A stretch of DNA of 64,000 nt from Ligula intestinalis (Eukaryota > Platyhelminthes > Cestoda > Diphyllobothriidea > Diphyllobothriidae): contig JAYGXS010000004.1 in the NCBI GenBank assembly GCA_036362985.1, forward strand, positions 67,167,303 to 67,231,302. The letters are read 5' to 3'. A program made the translations under genes and the position numbers. The first letter of the stretch is position 1. Each line of letters starts with the position of its first letter. The notes beneath the pieces are model-generated. The model had not been told where the DNA came from, ran no database searches, and saw nothing but the letters and a program-made list of their open reading frames with translations. This document shows, piece by piece, positions 10,601 through 21,949 of the stretch.

Positions 10601-13600
10601 CGGTAACCCTTTGCTTCTTCGGATCCCTTCCATCCTATCTGCATAGTCACTATGTGACTGCCTACGCGGGCTCTGATTGTGAGCTCCTAAGCGAAGCGAA
10701 ACTTAACTGTTCCTCTGCCAGATCGGCTAAGCCCATATTTTCAGCAAAACGATAGTAATTTTGGCAGATTCTAAGAAGATTTTTGGCAAAATCAGGTGGG
10801 AAGCCATTAAGGAGCCCGTAGGGAAAAGTGTTGAAGAAACCCGTCCTGATAGGCTGAATTACGATTTGAAAAATCATTAATGTAAAGATATCTGAATTGC
10901 CGGAAGAATTCTTTCTTCTCACATAATGGACTTGGCCCCTCTAAAAGTATTCAACATGAGGATAGATTCTTAACTTCCCAGTTGTGCGTTACTTTTAGAA
11001 GAATAGAAGAATGTAGAAGAGTCCATAATGCAGACTCCGAAACTGCTTTTAGTCTTTGAAGGCAAAAAGCAAAAAACTGTGCACTAGAAACCACGTGACA
11101 AGCCTGTAACACTACGTCACCGCCGCGCCCACGAGACAGACATCCGCCCACGTGGGCAGCGAAATCGGATTAGTCCGTCGATCGATGAGGGGCAGGCCAG
11201 TCAGTACGCTGACTTACGAAAGCCACAAAGGGGACAAAGGTCACAGGAGCCCACCAGCGGTCAGTCAGAAGCAAACACGCAAGACGAAGTTCATGTGTCG
11301 AGCATTGATTGTAATACCAGGCCGCGACAATTTGCACTTGAGAAGCTGTCGCGAAATTTATTGATATCAATAAATCCTGCCATTTATGCCTGCTTTAAAA
11401 ATCACCCAATTACTCTGACAATCGAACAAATCGAATGTCCGAAACGTCAGTCTTAACATAATTCAGTCCATTTCCTCTTTTCCACTTCTTCATTTTCTTT
11501 GAGCGATGCTGAAAACGATGATCTCTTGTATGCATGCTTTGATAGGGTGCAGGATAGAAAATCGACGTGTAAACGTTAGATTACCGCGTGTCGTTTTGTA
11601 AAACTCAAAGAAAACGATCGGTTCGTGGTGAAGTGTGTAGATTACTCATATGCTTCCGTCAATTGCTGGTGATAATGGATTTTTTTAAACACTGCAAACA
11701 CGAAGAATTGATGTTTGCTACAAAGACTCTCGCAGGGGATTAAGTACGTTAAACCCTGGCAACTGCGATCTTCAGGCCCGGTTCCTTAGGAGAAGAGAAG
11801 CCATGAGAAGACCAGAGTGACAAAAACATCACATTCTGCAAAGAATGAAGTGGAGAATAGGAAGAAGAAATTGACCATCAGGCGACTTTACAACTGGAAG
11901 CCAGCGGACGGTATATGAAGTGACCAGAGCGTAAGGGATTGCCGGAAACCCAGAGCAGGCTTTGTTCCTCCTAGAGAATTCGATTTTTTTGCTCAGCACT
12001 CAATCTGGGTTTGTGGAAAGGGCCTCATTTCACTAGGCGTACTTCGATCGCAACACAGCGAACTCGCTCATTGGAGTGCCTACCAAGAGCACCTTTTTGA
12101 TAGTACTACCAAACTCAAATATATAAAAAAATGTTTGAACGCCACCCCAATATTTTTTAGATAACAAGGCCTTTGTCCTCCAATTCAAACGACATATACG
12201 GCGGACAACAAGACAATACTGTGTATACGCGATTTGGCCTTGCGTCACATGCCATCACTGAGGTAAGAGGTGTTCTGTCCTGATAATATAACATTATACA
12301 CCCCCAGGAAATGTTAATCTCTGTCTTCGTACTTGCCCTGTCTTTTTGCAGTTTTGAAATTGTTGCAGTCTTAACCAATGCAAACCTGGTGTGAATTAAG
12401 CCGCCCGGAGAAGCTACGGGTTGTCTTATTTGCTTTACAGTTGACTCGAACTGGGTTTATTGCAGTGGTTTAAGTCAATAGAGAAGATCAATCGAGGGGT
12501 GTTAGGGCGAATAAGGTTAACCCTAACAGCAGCGACCTTCCAGACCCGGCTCCCTAGGAGAAGAGACAAAAGGTGGGAAGGTCAGAGTGGTAGGAAATGT
12601 GTATTCTGTACAGAAGTATAAGAGAATAGGAAGGGGGAGATTCGACTCGGACAAATGCAGTCCGTCTCCTAGTCGGGTAGGGTCCAAAGTGATGTCTGAG
12701 GGCAGACATCGCATTGCGGTTTGTGTGTAAACGGATTCAGGCCAACCTACTAAATGATGGGGTTAGTCTACTAACGCAGGAATCTCCTTGAACGGATTGA
12801 GGTCAAACCCTTGTGGATTGAGACCAGGACGGAAGGTAAGGTGCGCACGTTTGCAGATTTATTTTGTTATGGGTTCTATTTCTTTGAGAGAGCACAAAAG
12901 AGACTTATTTTTCCCCGTGGTCTCCCCCCTTTGGTATCTCAGCGCCATGAACAGGAAGTCCAGAGGTACTTGAACGCGTACGCACGCGGCTCCCTGCCTA
13001 AAATCCCCAAAGACTATGCTGAAGACTTCCCTCAGGGTCTTGCAAGAGACAAGGCGGTCTTTTTGGACGCCGTCGCAGATCGCATCTTCGCCCAAAAAAG
13101 CAGTCCAGCTACTGCGCCCACGCAGGGTGACAGTAAAGTAAGTGACGACACTTCACTTGTAGTGAAATTGTGCATAAATGTTTCAGGCGAATTTTAAACA
13201 GAATTTTCAAACAACTCCGAGTTTCTACATGTAGTGGTTTATGCGCAATTGGTTGCTATGGTAGCTGAGCACCTGGACTGTGCTAGTCACCTTTCTATAA
13301 ACTTTAGTGCTAAGTTCTCCATTGAGTCTGCATGTGACGAGGACGTCCATGAAAAGCAGTTTTTCGGGACGTGCCGCTAATAAGACGGGGCGAGAACTAC
13401 AGGAGGCCTGGGTGTCCGACTCCAACTCAATCAGCAAGCATGTGGATATACCGTCCTGTTATTTTGCCCTCCGTTCGTGCGACCAACAAGCACGGCCCAG
13501 TTCGTGTCCGGGCACACACGCTGCCAGCCCAGCATAGCCCATCGACCTCAAGCGACAATACGCCGCCAGGTGATGCAACCTAAAGACCGACTGCCTCTTA

Positions 13601-16600
13601 AAGAAACCTCTGCAGTCGTCTACAAGATACTTTGCAATGAGGGAGACTGCAATTATGTTGGGGAAACAGGCCGCAAACTGCAAACCCGCCTACAAGAGCA
13701 CAAACGAGCGGCCCAGAAGCTGGACCCAAACTCACAACTGGCGGCACACATCGCAGAAACTGGCCATAACTTTGACCTCCAAGGGGCGACCATCGTAGGC
13801 CGAGGAACCTCAAAAGCCGAAAGGCTGACACTCGAGGCATGGTACTCAGATGCCAACTCAGTCAACAGGCATCTGGACCTGCCAGCGGCCTACAAAGTAT
13901 TGCGCCACTACGTTAGAAAGAGCCGGGACGAAGCCAAATCAAACGTAAGAATGGCAAGCGAACAGGAAATCACAACGAACCGGCTGGAGGAGGAGGCAGC
14001 GTTACCAGGGCCCTCGACCGGGTGACAAGGCGGCATACTAATTGCTGTTCATGACCCCCAGCCCCGCGGACAGCTTATTCGCCTACACCAACATAATTGC
14101 CCCTCCGACCCCTCCGATCCCAGTGACAGCTAATTGACCTCCTCCCCCACCCCCCTTTTTTGCTGTTTCTAATCCCTTGATAACCTGACGATTTCTGGCA
14201 TTTGATTGGCCTTTGGCCACTATAATTATCCTCGTTTTTGGTTGCTTTCTCATCTCTGAAGATGGACACCTGTAAGTGTTCGAAAGCTCAGAACAATAAA
14301 TCAATTGATCTGGTGCTCGACCTGCCTTCTTCCTTATCCAATCTCATAATTATAAACTTTTTAAGACTGAAATATACTCATTCCTTAAGCATATAAAGTT
14401 AAGCAGGCATATCTTGCCACCACAAGAATATAATGCAACCTTAGGCATCAAAAACCTATGAGACAATGCACAGTACTCAAGTAGCCATTGTTATAGAAGG
14501 CAAGTTTCGCAAGCGGTCAAAAGGAAACTCACTGAAAAGCCGTCATCCTCAGGTGACTCAAATTCGTTGAGATTGGCTGCACACTAAGCAATATTACAGC
14601 TCTTCTTAAGTAATTTGTTCCAATCGATAACCCATTTCACATTTTTAGTTGACTTTTCATAGGATAGAAAATCTAGTGTAAATACCGGTTTGATAGTTTG
14701 CATTTATACTAAGCTTCTGAGATTTCTTTCAACCTACTTACCTAAGTTTCAATGCTGTCGAAATTGCAAGCGCAGTGTCGACGTTTAGTTCACTTACGAT
14801 TAAAACTTCTGTAAATGGTGCGGAAATGAGCGCCCCCTTTTGAAGAGAACAGACGCATAGGTTGCACCAAAACCAACAAAAACTTCGCGGGCATGTTTAA
14901 AAACCGAAAAAAAATCGCTAGTACATCACATCGGTATGCATTCGAAGAAGCCTTGGAGGCCTTCGATTCTGGACCGAGCATTTGCCTGCCAAAACATAAA
15001 CCATCCGATGGCCTCCGGTCAATTATAATTTGAAGGCCCTACTTCCTTACTTAATAAACATTCCACTTCATTTCTGAATTTATGTTCTTCTTATGCTACA
15101 TGGATTTTTTTTTCAAAACGACTGCATATTCCTCTGTTCTCTTTGTTTCAGAAAGCACGCAATCAAGAACACGCAATCATGGAACTAGTTCAAACAGAAG
15201 CGAACTACATTAAGGTTTTGGAAATGATGATGGATGTAAGTAGTCATTATTATAACTACGCTGACAATCAAGATTCGATGTGTCACAAACACCAGCTGCC
15301 CTGCAATTTTCACTTTCCTTGATGTTAATAATTACGTAGGCTGAGCTATCCTACTTTGAAAACGGAACAAAAGCGTTGATGTTGCCTTGAGGTTCTGCGT
15401 CCAGAAATCCAGATCAGCGAACGCTGTTCGCGGGTGAATGACGATTTATTATAGCTTATTTAAGTGTGAGCACCTTTGCTGTGACGGACTCCTGTTGAAT
15501 CTCCCGGGCCACAAGACCTGAGGTTGGGGTAGGTCAGGCCGATGACAGCTGATAATACAGCAACGGTCATTCGGGTCCCAATTGTCTTGTCGATCCGAGC
15601 GATCGCTTGCTAACAACCCCTATATTATTAAGAAGTTGACTCAAGGACCAAATCAGGGCACAACGGGTGTTAATCGGGTCTCGCTCCGAAGATGGGGGGG
15701 GGGTAGTTGGGTGGTGGCGTTGGCAGTACACGTCAGTGCAAACTCACGTAGCAGCTACCCGTGGCCTTTGGGGTACTCCCATTTCGCGAGCTTGGAGCCT
15801 TATAGATACGCTGAAGTGGGCAATCTGGATAATCTGCTCTCTGTCTATTGTCTTGAACAAAGTTCTTGCTATCAGTACCTGCTCTCTGCCTTTTTCTGCT
15901 TACAAGTCTGGGACATAACACTATTAAATATATAGGTGACTGGTTACAAATTCATGTGGAAAATAAAAGGTGATCAGTAAAAGGCGAATTTACTTTTCGA
16001 TTTCTCGTTGTCGAGCACATAACTCTAGTATGCAATCGGCCTTACGCAGACGGAAGTTGAAAAACCAATAGTGCATACGAGGCTAGGAAGAATTGCAGTG
16101 ACCAATCACTCAACTAGAGCGTAGATCCTTGCCAATGTGAATTTTAATCATATATTAATGCAATAAATAAGAACAAGTTTCATAAAAACGAATATAGTAA
16201 GCAGTATTTACTGAACGTTCGAATAACAGTAATAATTCTCAAGATTTGGAAATTTACTCAAGGCTTTCCATTCCATCCTGTAGGTCCACGTTGCAGTTTT
16301 CCTGGAACTCAACAAACCCCTGGCTGAGACCTACAGGTCGAATCGTAATAGCTTGCACCGGCACCGCAGACGACGAGATAGTCTCTATGACAGAATAAAA
16401 TCCACACACCGCCGAAGGATACGAAGCCATACGGAACTAAACCTCTCTTCGAGAGCCAGTACCAGCAACCTGTACAACGGGCCATCCTCCGAGACCTCCA
16501 GTTTCAAAAACTTCGGGAGTACCAATTCGATTTCATCTGTCTCGGCAGCACACGCGCTGCAAATGATTCCGGATGTCAGTGATGTTTTTGGCAATCTTGG

Positions 16601-19600
16601 TCACGTCTACAGAGCAAACGTGACGTTCTGGGAGGCTTGCTTTGAGCCCTGCTTCTCCTCAAGTATTTCGTCCACGAAGACTAACTTCACTGTGGCGAAG
16701 CTCAAGGCCCCCTTTATAAAGGTATGTCTTACGTATGCATCAAGGCTAAGGAGAGTACATTCCAAACACATGTGCTTCTATGAAACTTTGAGAAAATTAA
16801 ACTGAGAAAAAGATATTTCTTATAAAAGAGGGAGAGAAAGAAGGATGCTTTATTTTAAAGGCAAATATGCAAAGTTTTCAGCAAAAAATGGCTCCATGCA
16901 CGGAGAGCAGGGAAGCAGGTAATTTTAAAGGTCGTAAAACACTCAAAAATAAAGGTTTACACGATATCCACATCTTTTATGGAGACAGGTCGGATTCCAG
17001 CTTCTGAATTTTTGTTTCTCAACAAGTCAGGTAGCATGGTAGGAATGGGAATATAGAGCGCTTATATGCACAGCAAGACATATGACGGAAACTTCGACGT
17101 ATACAACGGGAAGACTTCGCAGCCATTAGGTCAGAGCGGAGAGGATGAGTAACCTCAGTATAGATGCGATCAGCAAATTGCTTGAACGTTTTAAAGTTTC
17201 GCTGTATTATAATTTCACCGAAAAAACATTGGAACTATCGGCAGCTGAAGAGAGCATTTGGACGATGCTTTTAAAAAGGACCATGTTTTTGAAGTTAAGC
17301 TGGAAAAATGGCTGGAGAGCAGTAAAGAATGAGGAGAAGAATGCAGGCATCTATCAATCACTAGCTTAGGGATTACGAAGTGTAATAAGAACGCAAACTG
17401 CGGATATAATATAAAAATTTACGGATTTTCATAAAAAGTCCTTCAATATGAAGAGGAAATGAGAGGTTAGATGCTAGAGTAACACCAAGGTGCCGGAAAG
17501 AGGATACCTTATTGGGCAGAATTTAAATGGATCCAGGAGTGGGATAGGATCAGAATGAAAAACAAACACTGGATTAACTTCTGGTTGGTAAGTGGAAGGC
17601 CATTTTCTGACGACCGTGCTGAAACGTGGTCCAGGCCATCTTTCAGTACTTGGAGACGCATCTGACTTTTGAGAGGATGGCCAACAACCAACTCATCAGC
17701 ACATTTACTGTACAAAAATTCGTTTGGCAATCGTGAAATACGACTCAAGCAGGAGCTTTAAATAAGAACGTAGGGGATCAAACCATAAAGGTCAGATTTT
17801 CAGCAGATGAAACCGAATAACGATGAGCATGTAAATCGTTATTCGGTAGTTGCGTAGACGAAATACTAACTGGCGAGTGCTGTAGTTGGAACCCCGCATT
17901 CGTGAAATATTCTAGGACAGGAAGCTTAGTATATATTTTGAGCAGCGTTCAGAATGAAGCGGTTACTTTACTTTGGAAACCTAGCCAAAGCAACCTGTCT
18001 AAAGTGGTTTCAATGTCCTCCTCGAGTTTGCAAGAACTCTGGCGATTGCGAGGACATACAAATTGCAACCCAACGTTCCCCGGTATTCTGGCGACCTGTG
18101 GGAACTTGCCACACTGAATCTGCTTTCGCCCTGTCAGCGCTTACACCCGTACTTAGTTATTTACCCCGCGTGTTATCGACCAGCTCGCCGCTTCATGCGC
18201 GCATACACTCATAGGTAATCGATAATTCCGGCTCGTCTGATTGGCGCCAGACGATTGATTACTCTTCCACGGCCCGGCAGGCAAGGCCTGACTGCAGCAA
18301 GCATACAACTTCGCAGACACAGCTGAAGAGCAGACGTATTGGCGGTCGGCGCACTACACATCCTCTGTGCTGTCTATTTTCAGGCAGTAAACTTTTGTCT
18401 ACCAACACTGTCTTCCTTGACTTGTGATTTGGGGAACCTCCTGTTCGTCGACACTACTAGTTGCGACAGACCTACCTATTATCTTTTGACAAAACAGAAA
18501 TCAAACCCAATTATAAGCTATAATTGCACCAGGCAGGATGCGGAACTACCCCTGACACTATCGGTTGTAATTTTGATCCCCCCCCTTCAGTAACAGTCAT
18601 TTGCGCTAAAATGCATAGCTCCCTAATATTTTCAATACAAGAACCGCTTTTCTTTTTTTAGTTTGAGACGTACTTTGAACCCTATATCGAATATCTCAGG
18701 GAATGTTACAGCATCATTGAATATGTGAAGGCCTTGGAAGGTAGAAACCGCCTCTTCGCCGCCTACAGTGAGGTAATAAATAATCTTATTCTCTTTTTTC
18801 TGTTTTTCAAATGTCTTCATGATTCGTATTCTCTGCAACACAATCAAAAAAAGGTAGCAGAATGTGCAAAAATCATATCTTCTAAGTTTCTTCCAGTTTT
18901 CTTGGCAACCTTCGGGGCGATAACCCAGAAATAGGAAACCTATGTCCTACCAACTCGTAATTTAACAATTCAAAGATGACTTAAATTGTCTCCAGCTTAC
19001 CAGCTGAAAAGCAGCGAGAAGCCGCTCAAAACTGTGGAATAAGATCTAGTGCGTTGTTGATCGAGGCGCTTGCAAAGACTGAGGTATAATCAGTGCAAAG
19101 TCGGAAGTTAACTTACCCTTTTGCCAACACTTTTCATGCTAACAGCAACATTTGCCAGAATTAAAAAAGAAATTAGGTAGCTTGAAGGCTTGCCGAGAGG
19201 GGAATTATCTTTAGGTGCAACTGAGAAAATAGTCAGAAAAACCCTTCTTCACTGACACTGATCATACATTTCTGTTGAAGGGGAGGTTAAGAAGTTGAGA
19301 AACCGGCAGAATCCTACTTTGGGTCCCAGATCAGCACGCTAAAGCCCCATCATGCTGTAGTACACGAGCGGGTGTAATAAAGATTAAACAGTCTGAGGTA
19401 TACAAAGGAAAGGAAATATAAATAAAGTTTAACAGATTATAAAAAGCCGGAATTATTATTTAAATAGTCTAATGTTTGGCAAAAAAAGCGTGCCATAATT
19501 AAAATAAACAATTATGAAAATATTGGAAACCATTTAAATTAAAAAAATACCTAACCAAAATTAAATTTATGTAACTAGAAAACGTAAACTAAAGTAAGCT

Positions 19601-21778
19601 TAACTCACTCAACCAAAAACAAATCTTCAATAAAAATAATGAACATAATATTGAAATAAACCAAACTTAAATATCAATAAATTAAAAATAACAAATAAAA
19701 TAAGCTAAAGTAAAGGCCTTGAGCATGTAAATTAAAGATGTGCGCGGTGCTTTGCGCCGTGGACTATACTTATCTCAGCTGAGTTAACCTAGATGACCTT
19801 CTAACCATCATTGTGTTCAGGAATTTGAAGAAAACCAATAAACTATAAGAAAGTAAGGAATGTGCAGATTTGTCACACCCAATAAACTATTAATTAGTAA
19901 GAAATGTGAATAAATTCCTGTGTTTATTTATGGCGCGCAATTGTTTTGTTAAAACATTAGTTTATTGGAACAAGTTCTAGGACCCGAAGCAGTATTCCAC
20001 TAGTTTCTTAATCCTAGTTGAACCAATGAGTGCATGTGGGGCTTCATTAGATACACCACACATAAGAGAACTACTGTGGATGGATCATGTAAAATAAATT
20101 TAATTAAACCTGAACCAAGCAGCCAGCACTAATTCTAGAAACACAGGGGTAACTAGATGAATGACCACATTTTCGAAGCGCCAGCTTTCCCAAAATCCTT
20201 CAAAGTTTCGAAGGATATATTGTGTTGATTTTTAATGTTTTTTTCAGTGGACTACGTATAACAATACCCTACACCTTCGTGAGAGCCTTACAAGTTTACT
20301 TCGAAAACCCTTCCAAAGACTTCTGCAGTACGCTCTTCTCCTGCAGCGTATCAAAGATGAAACTTGCGACCCCCAGGAGATCGAGGATCTCGATGAAATG
20401 GTAGGCATTAACGTGCAACCTGTTCGTTCTTACCTCGGGAACTACAGTACCCGCCAGAATTTCTGCAACCCGCCGACAAATGCGAAAGATTGATACTCTT
20501 TCGCTAATCGGCAGTGACTCAGGTTGTGATACTGATTATCGTGTAGTCTATTCTGAAGCTATTTCAGGCACGATAGGATGTGAGCTTTTTTAACGAGCTT
20601 CGTTCTGACTACTAACAAAAAACGTATGTACTGTAAAAAGTAACTACTTAAAAAGTGTGCGCATTTATCATTGATTTTGACTGCATTTATTAATTCAAAT
20701 ATATTTTATGGAAAATATACGCGAAAGAATTATTTGTTGTACTCGTTTGGTATCAAATTACGCTTTCCTAAAGAAAGGGTATCTCTCAGTTTTAAAAAAA
20801 TTGTCTAATAATGAGCTTTTTTACGTTTGCAAGGTTTTCATTCATAATACGTCGTATCCGTCAAGTTATTAATGCTGCTTATACTGTATAAAGCATGTTC
20901 CACACCTACTGCAACATTTTACGAGAATTATGTAACTTCTTTCACAAACTGTAGACGAAGGCGTACATTTCCTCGAATAGGACACACACAGTGCGCAGTT
21001 AGTTAACCTCGAATACAAGGGTAGTAGCCAGTAGATTTCAAATTTTATGCGGCAATTAAGAAACTTTTTTAAACCGACATATAACCTTTCTTTAAGTAGA
21101 AAATATAAATAAAGCGTAATTTGATACGAAACAAGTACAAAAAATGATTTTGTCGTGTACGTTTACCATAAAATACATTGAAATTTATAAAGGCAGTCAT
21201 AATCAACGATAAATACGTATGCTATTTAAGTAGCCACTTTTTACATTAAATACGTTTTGTTAGTGGTCAGAACGAAGCTCGTTCGAAAAGCCCGCATCCT
21301 CTCATGAATGAAAAAACTTCAGAATAGACTACGCGATTATCAGTATCACAACCTTCGTCAATGCCGAGTAGCGAAAGAGTACCAATCTTTCCCAAATGAC
21401 GGCATGTTGCACGAATTCTGGCGCGTATTGTAGCTCTCCATCTTTTATCATTTTTTGCGTGCAATCGTCCAATCGCTTTCTGACCTGACCTTGTGCATCC
21501 ACTTGCGTGCATTTTAGCTGTCTGCGGTGAACACATTCGTCAAGGAGATCGAAAACGGGATACCGGAGCAAGAGGCCAAAATTGAACTTGAAAAATTCCT
21601 CGAGCGAATTGAACGCTACTCCTACCTCAAGAGTCTGCCAGATGGTCTACACAGCTGTGCCGACGGCCTGGACGAGTTGAAGGCTCGCCTGCGGCAACCG
21701 GTTACTGTAGGATGTAAAACCAAGTACAGAAAGCCGTTAGCCGAGTTGTCTGCAAAAGTCCAATTTAGCAATGGCAAG
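7383..21778 (+). CDS. Dbl-family RhoGEF (DH domain, start of PH), eight exons, partial
   Basis: Eight exons join in frame. Junction 1 is phase 1 and all later junctions are phase 0: 7383-7697 region (donor after 7670), 9857-9939, 12943-13137, 15152-15235, 16284-16721, 18662-18772, 20248-20400, 21518-21778. The first three exons give a Ser/Thr-rich N-terminal region. The DH domain begins at IMELVQTEANYIKVLEMMM (CR1 helix), continues through DVFGNLGHVYRANVTFWEA (CR2-like), and has the hallmark CR3 helix LTSLLRKPFQRLLQYALLL. The last exon ends in strand-like residues that probably start the PH domain. Such proteins catalyse GDP/GTP exchange on Rho, Rac or Cdc42. The subfamily is not assigned. 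The 5' and 3' ends are missing. The introns hold PLE, SINE and foldback repeats. Confidence 0.82.
8294..8500 (+). repeat. Dispersed repeat R1, copy 2
   Basis: Direct-orientation partner of 4316-4520, with shared blocks including CGATCGATAGTGC and GGGACGAGTAATCAGGACAG. It lies inside the first visible RhoGEF intron. No ORF is supported. Confidence 0.6.
8501..9856. other. Intron, no recognised feature
   Basis: AT-rich intron sequence of the RhoGEF gene. I saw no coding segment, terminal repeat or RNA gene. Confidence 0.4.
9857..9939 (+). CDS. RhoGEF exon b
   Basis: The acceptor follows TTTCTTTTCTATATAG and the donor is GTAAGC. The two leading bases complete the codon left open by exon a (Pro), then come AARMGRHRLSSAYSTPALHR and LSSVSSK. 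The phase match with both neighbours supports it. It has the look of a basic, serine-rich linker. Confidence 0.65.
10080..10256 (-). mobile_element. tRNA-derived SINE, copy 1
   Basis: The minus-strand head (CCCGTGGCGCAACGGTAGAG as A-box region, CCGGTTCAAATC as B box) is followed by the body landmarks GACTGGCTGATGAC and CCAGAAATGGCCATTCTGG. The same body recurs at 10290-10452, 10460-10735, 23825 and 52040. Confidence 0.6.
10290..10452 (-). mobile_element. SINE body, copy 2 (5'-truncated)
   Basis: The reverse complement shares CCAGAAATGGCCATCCTG, CGGATCCATTCCATC, GCGCGGGCTCTAATTGTGAG and CTCTACCAGATCG with the inverted copy at 10460-10735. The tRNA-like head is missing. Together they form an imperfect inverted repeat. 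Confidence 0.6.
10460..10735 (+). mobile_element. tRNA-derived SINE, copy 3
   Basis: The head has GGTGGTGCAATGGTAGATTGG (A-box region) and CGGGATTCAATCTCG (B box). The body has GGCTGATGACGGCTAACAAG, then CGGATCCCTTCCATCC and GCGCGGGCTCTG-like text. It is the longest copy in the window. The open frame at 10549-10755 is incidental. Confidence 0.6.
10760..11734. other. Intron, no recognised feature
   Basis: Short frames on both strands overlap here without conserved motifs. The sequence lies between SINE copies and repeat R3. Confidence 0.35.
11735..11880 (-). repeat. Dispersed repeat R3
   Basis: The reverse complement carries the landmark AGGAACCGGGCCTGAAGATC and an ATTCTGCA tract. Related copies are 12505-12640 (minus), 26080-26180 and 26640-26760 (plus), and perhaps 25555-25640. 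The function is unknown. Confidence 0.5.
12505..12640 (-). repeat. Dispersed repeat R3
   Basis: Shares the same block (GGAGCCGGGTCTGGAAGGTC on the minus strand) and the TCTCTTATACTTCTGTACAG tract with 26640-26760. It sits 300 bases upstream of RhoGEF exon c. Confidence 0.5.
12943..13137 (+). CDS. RhoGEF exon c
   Basis: A pyrimidine-rich acceptor (TCTCCCCCCTTTGGTATCTCAG) and the donor GTAAGT bound 65 codons, phase 0 at both ends. The translation EVQRYLNAYARGSLPKIPKD... is mixed charged and helical, with no recognised domain. Linking it to the RhoGEF rests on strand, position and phase. Confidence 0.6.
13477..14025 (+). pseudogene. PLE GIY-YIG endonuclease segment
   Basis: The useful part starts near residue 28. 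It has VMQPKDRLPLKETSAVVYKI, then [20 protein letters not shown] and EHK, matching the GIY-YIG core (a Y-(K/R)I-x-C opening strand, YVGET, Arg, and the His of EH). A zinc-finger-like C...C pair precedes the YVGET motif, as in PLEs. Then come LEAWYSDANSVNRHLDLP and a basic tail. The segment is open to the stop, but the reverse transcriptase is absent, so the copy cannot move by itself. Confidence 0.7.
14252..14293 (+). ncRNA. Hammerhead-ribozyme-like PLE tail, AGCU subfamily
   Basis: The core is CTGAAGA (14256-14262; position 7 of the CUGANGA core is variable). Stem II pairs GGACAC (14264-14269) with GTGTTC (14276-14281) around CTGTAA. Then GAAAGCTC follows. Stem III would be A-G with C-U and no loop, so it needs a second copy to pair. 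TCAGAACAATAAA follows. Confidence 0.6.
15152..15235 (+). CDS. RhoGEF exon d (start of DH domain)
   Basis: The acceptor TTTGTTTCAG and donor GTAAGT bound 28 codons. ELVQTEANYIKVLEMM fits the first DH helix (CR1), whose family pattern is ELhxTExxYhxxL. Confidence 0.85.
15500..15590 (+). repeat. SINE-like fragment
   Basis: CAGGCCGATGACAGCTGATAAT resembles the GGCTGATGACGGCTAACAAG body of the SINE at 10460. No clear tRNA head is visible. It is a short, low-confidence relic in a RhoGEF intron. Confidence 0.3.
16284..16721 (+). CDS. RhoGEF exon e (DH helices with Arg/Ser-rich insert)
   Basis: This 146-codon exon has acceptor CATCCTGTAG and donor GTATGT. The first 16 residues (VHVAVFLELNKPLAET) continue the CR1 helix. 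An insert of about 70 residues rich in Arg, His, Ser and Asn follows. Then PDVSDVFGNLGHVYRANVTF matches the CR2 part of DH domains (pattern hFxNhxxhhxxHxxF). The insert between CR1 and CR2 is much longer than usual. Confidence 0.8.
16722..18661. other. RhoGEF intron, no clear feature
   Basis: Frames at 17145-17369 and 17902-18214 show no known domain and no splice-supported boundaries. No terminal repeats were recognised. Confidence 0.4.
18662..18772 (+). CDS. RhoGEF exon f (DH middle helices)
   Basis: A T-rich acceptor and GTAATA donor bound 37 codons, phase 0. FETYFEPYIEYLRECYSII fits the DH helix with the pattern F..Y..Y...... Confidence 0.8.
19380..19740. repeat. A-rich low-complexity tract in intron
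   Basis: The plus strand is strongly enriched in A, with recurrent AAATTAAA, ATAAAATAA and AACCAAA words and no fixed period. It is simple AT-rich intron sequence. Confidence 0.5.
20248..20400 (+). CDS. RhoGEF exon g (DH CR3 helix)
   Basis: Acceptor TTTTTTTCAG, donor GTAGGC, 51 codons. LTSLLRKPFQRLLQYALLLQ is the strongest family signature (consensus LxxLLhxPhQRhxxYxLLL). It includes the GTPase-facing CR3 helix. Confidence 0.9.
20458..21421. mobile_element. Foldback (long terminal inverted repeat) element, copy 1
   Basis: The left arm from 20458 and the right arm ending at 21421 are inverted copies. Landmarks are GAAAGATTGATACTCTTTCG against GAAAGATTGGTACTCTTTCG, then GTTGTGATACTGAT, GTAGTCTATTCTGAAG and AACGAGCTTCGTTCTGAC. 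The arms approach 450 bases each. No transposase frame is present. The element fills most of the 1117-base intron between RhoGEF exons g and h. Confidence 0.7.
21518..21778 (+). CDS. RhoGEF exon h (last DH helix into PH domain)
   Basis: Acceptor GCATTTTAG, 87 codons. LSAVNTFVKEIENGIPEQEA is the final DH helix. The PLAELSAKVQFSNGK end resembles the beginning of a PH domain. The likely donor is GTTCGT, an unusual sequence also found at a DIS3L2 junction. The frame stays open beyond it to 21898, so read-through is possible. No following exon was found. Confidence 0.75.
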
Positions 21779-21949
21779 GTTCGTATGAGAAATTTAAAAT
21801 GCAAACCTGTTGCCTTAAGTACAACTGATCCCCTATGTCATGAAATATCAACTGAAATTGTGTCAGGTGTTTTCATTTCGCACAAATTATTTGATTAGGC
21901 TTGTAGGGTATTGATTATGCTGCCTTAATGACAAGATGCCGGATTTTAA

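Larger units (their letters stand above)
13225..14330. mobile_element. PLE mosaic: RT fragment (-), GIY-YIG ends (+), hammerhead tail (+)
   Basis: Minus-strand 13372-13225 encodes a PLE reverse-transcriptase C-terminal fragment (LLFMDVLVTCRLNGELSTKV, comparable to [19 protein letters not shown] of the copy at 50470). Plus-strand 13371-13540 encodes the end of a GIY-YIG protein (REL.EAWVSDSNSISKHVDIP). A second, better GIY-YIG segment follows at 13550-14025, and a tail ends near 14330. At least two PLE copies are joined head to head. The RhoGEF intron hosts it. Confidence 0.7.

Noticed and set aside
17145..17369. 74-residue plus-strand frame in a RhoGEF intron
   Set aside because: It has no acceptor or donor in phase with its neighbours and no family match.
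15152..21778. ECT2/Pebble orthologue
   Set aside because: The opening helix is similar, but no BRCT domains were found and CR3 reads KPFQRLLQYALLL rather than the ECT2-type sequence. Only the Dbl family is supported.
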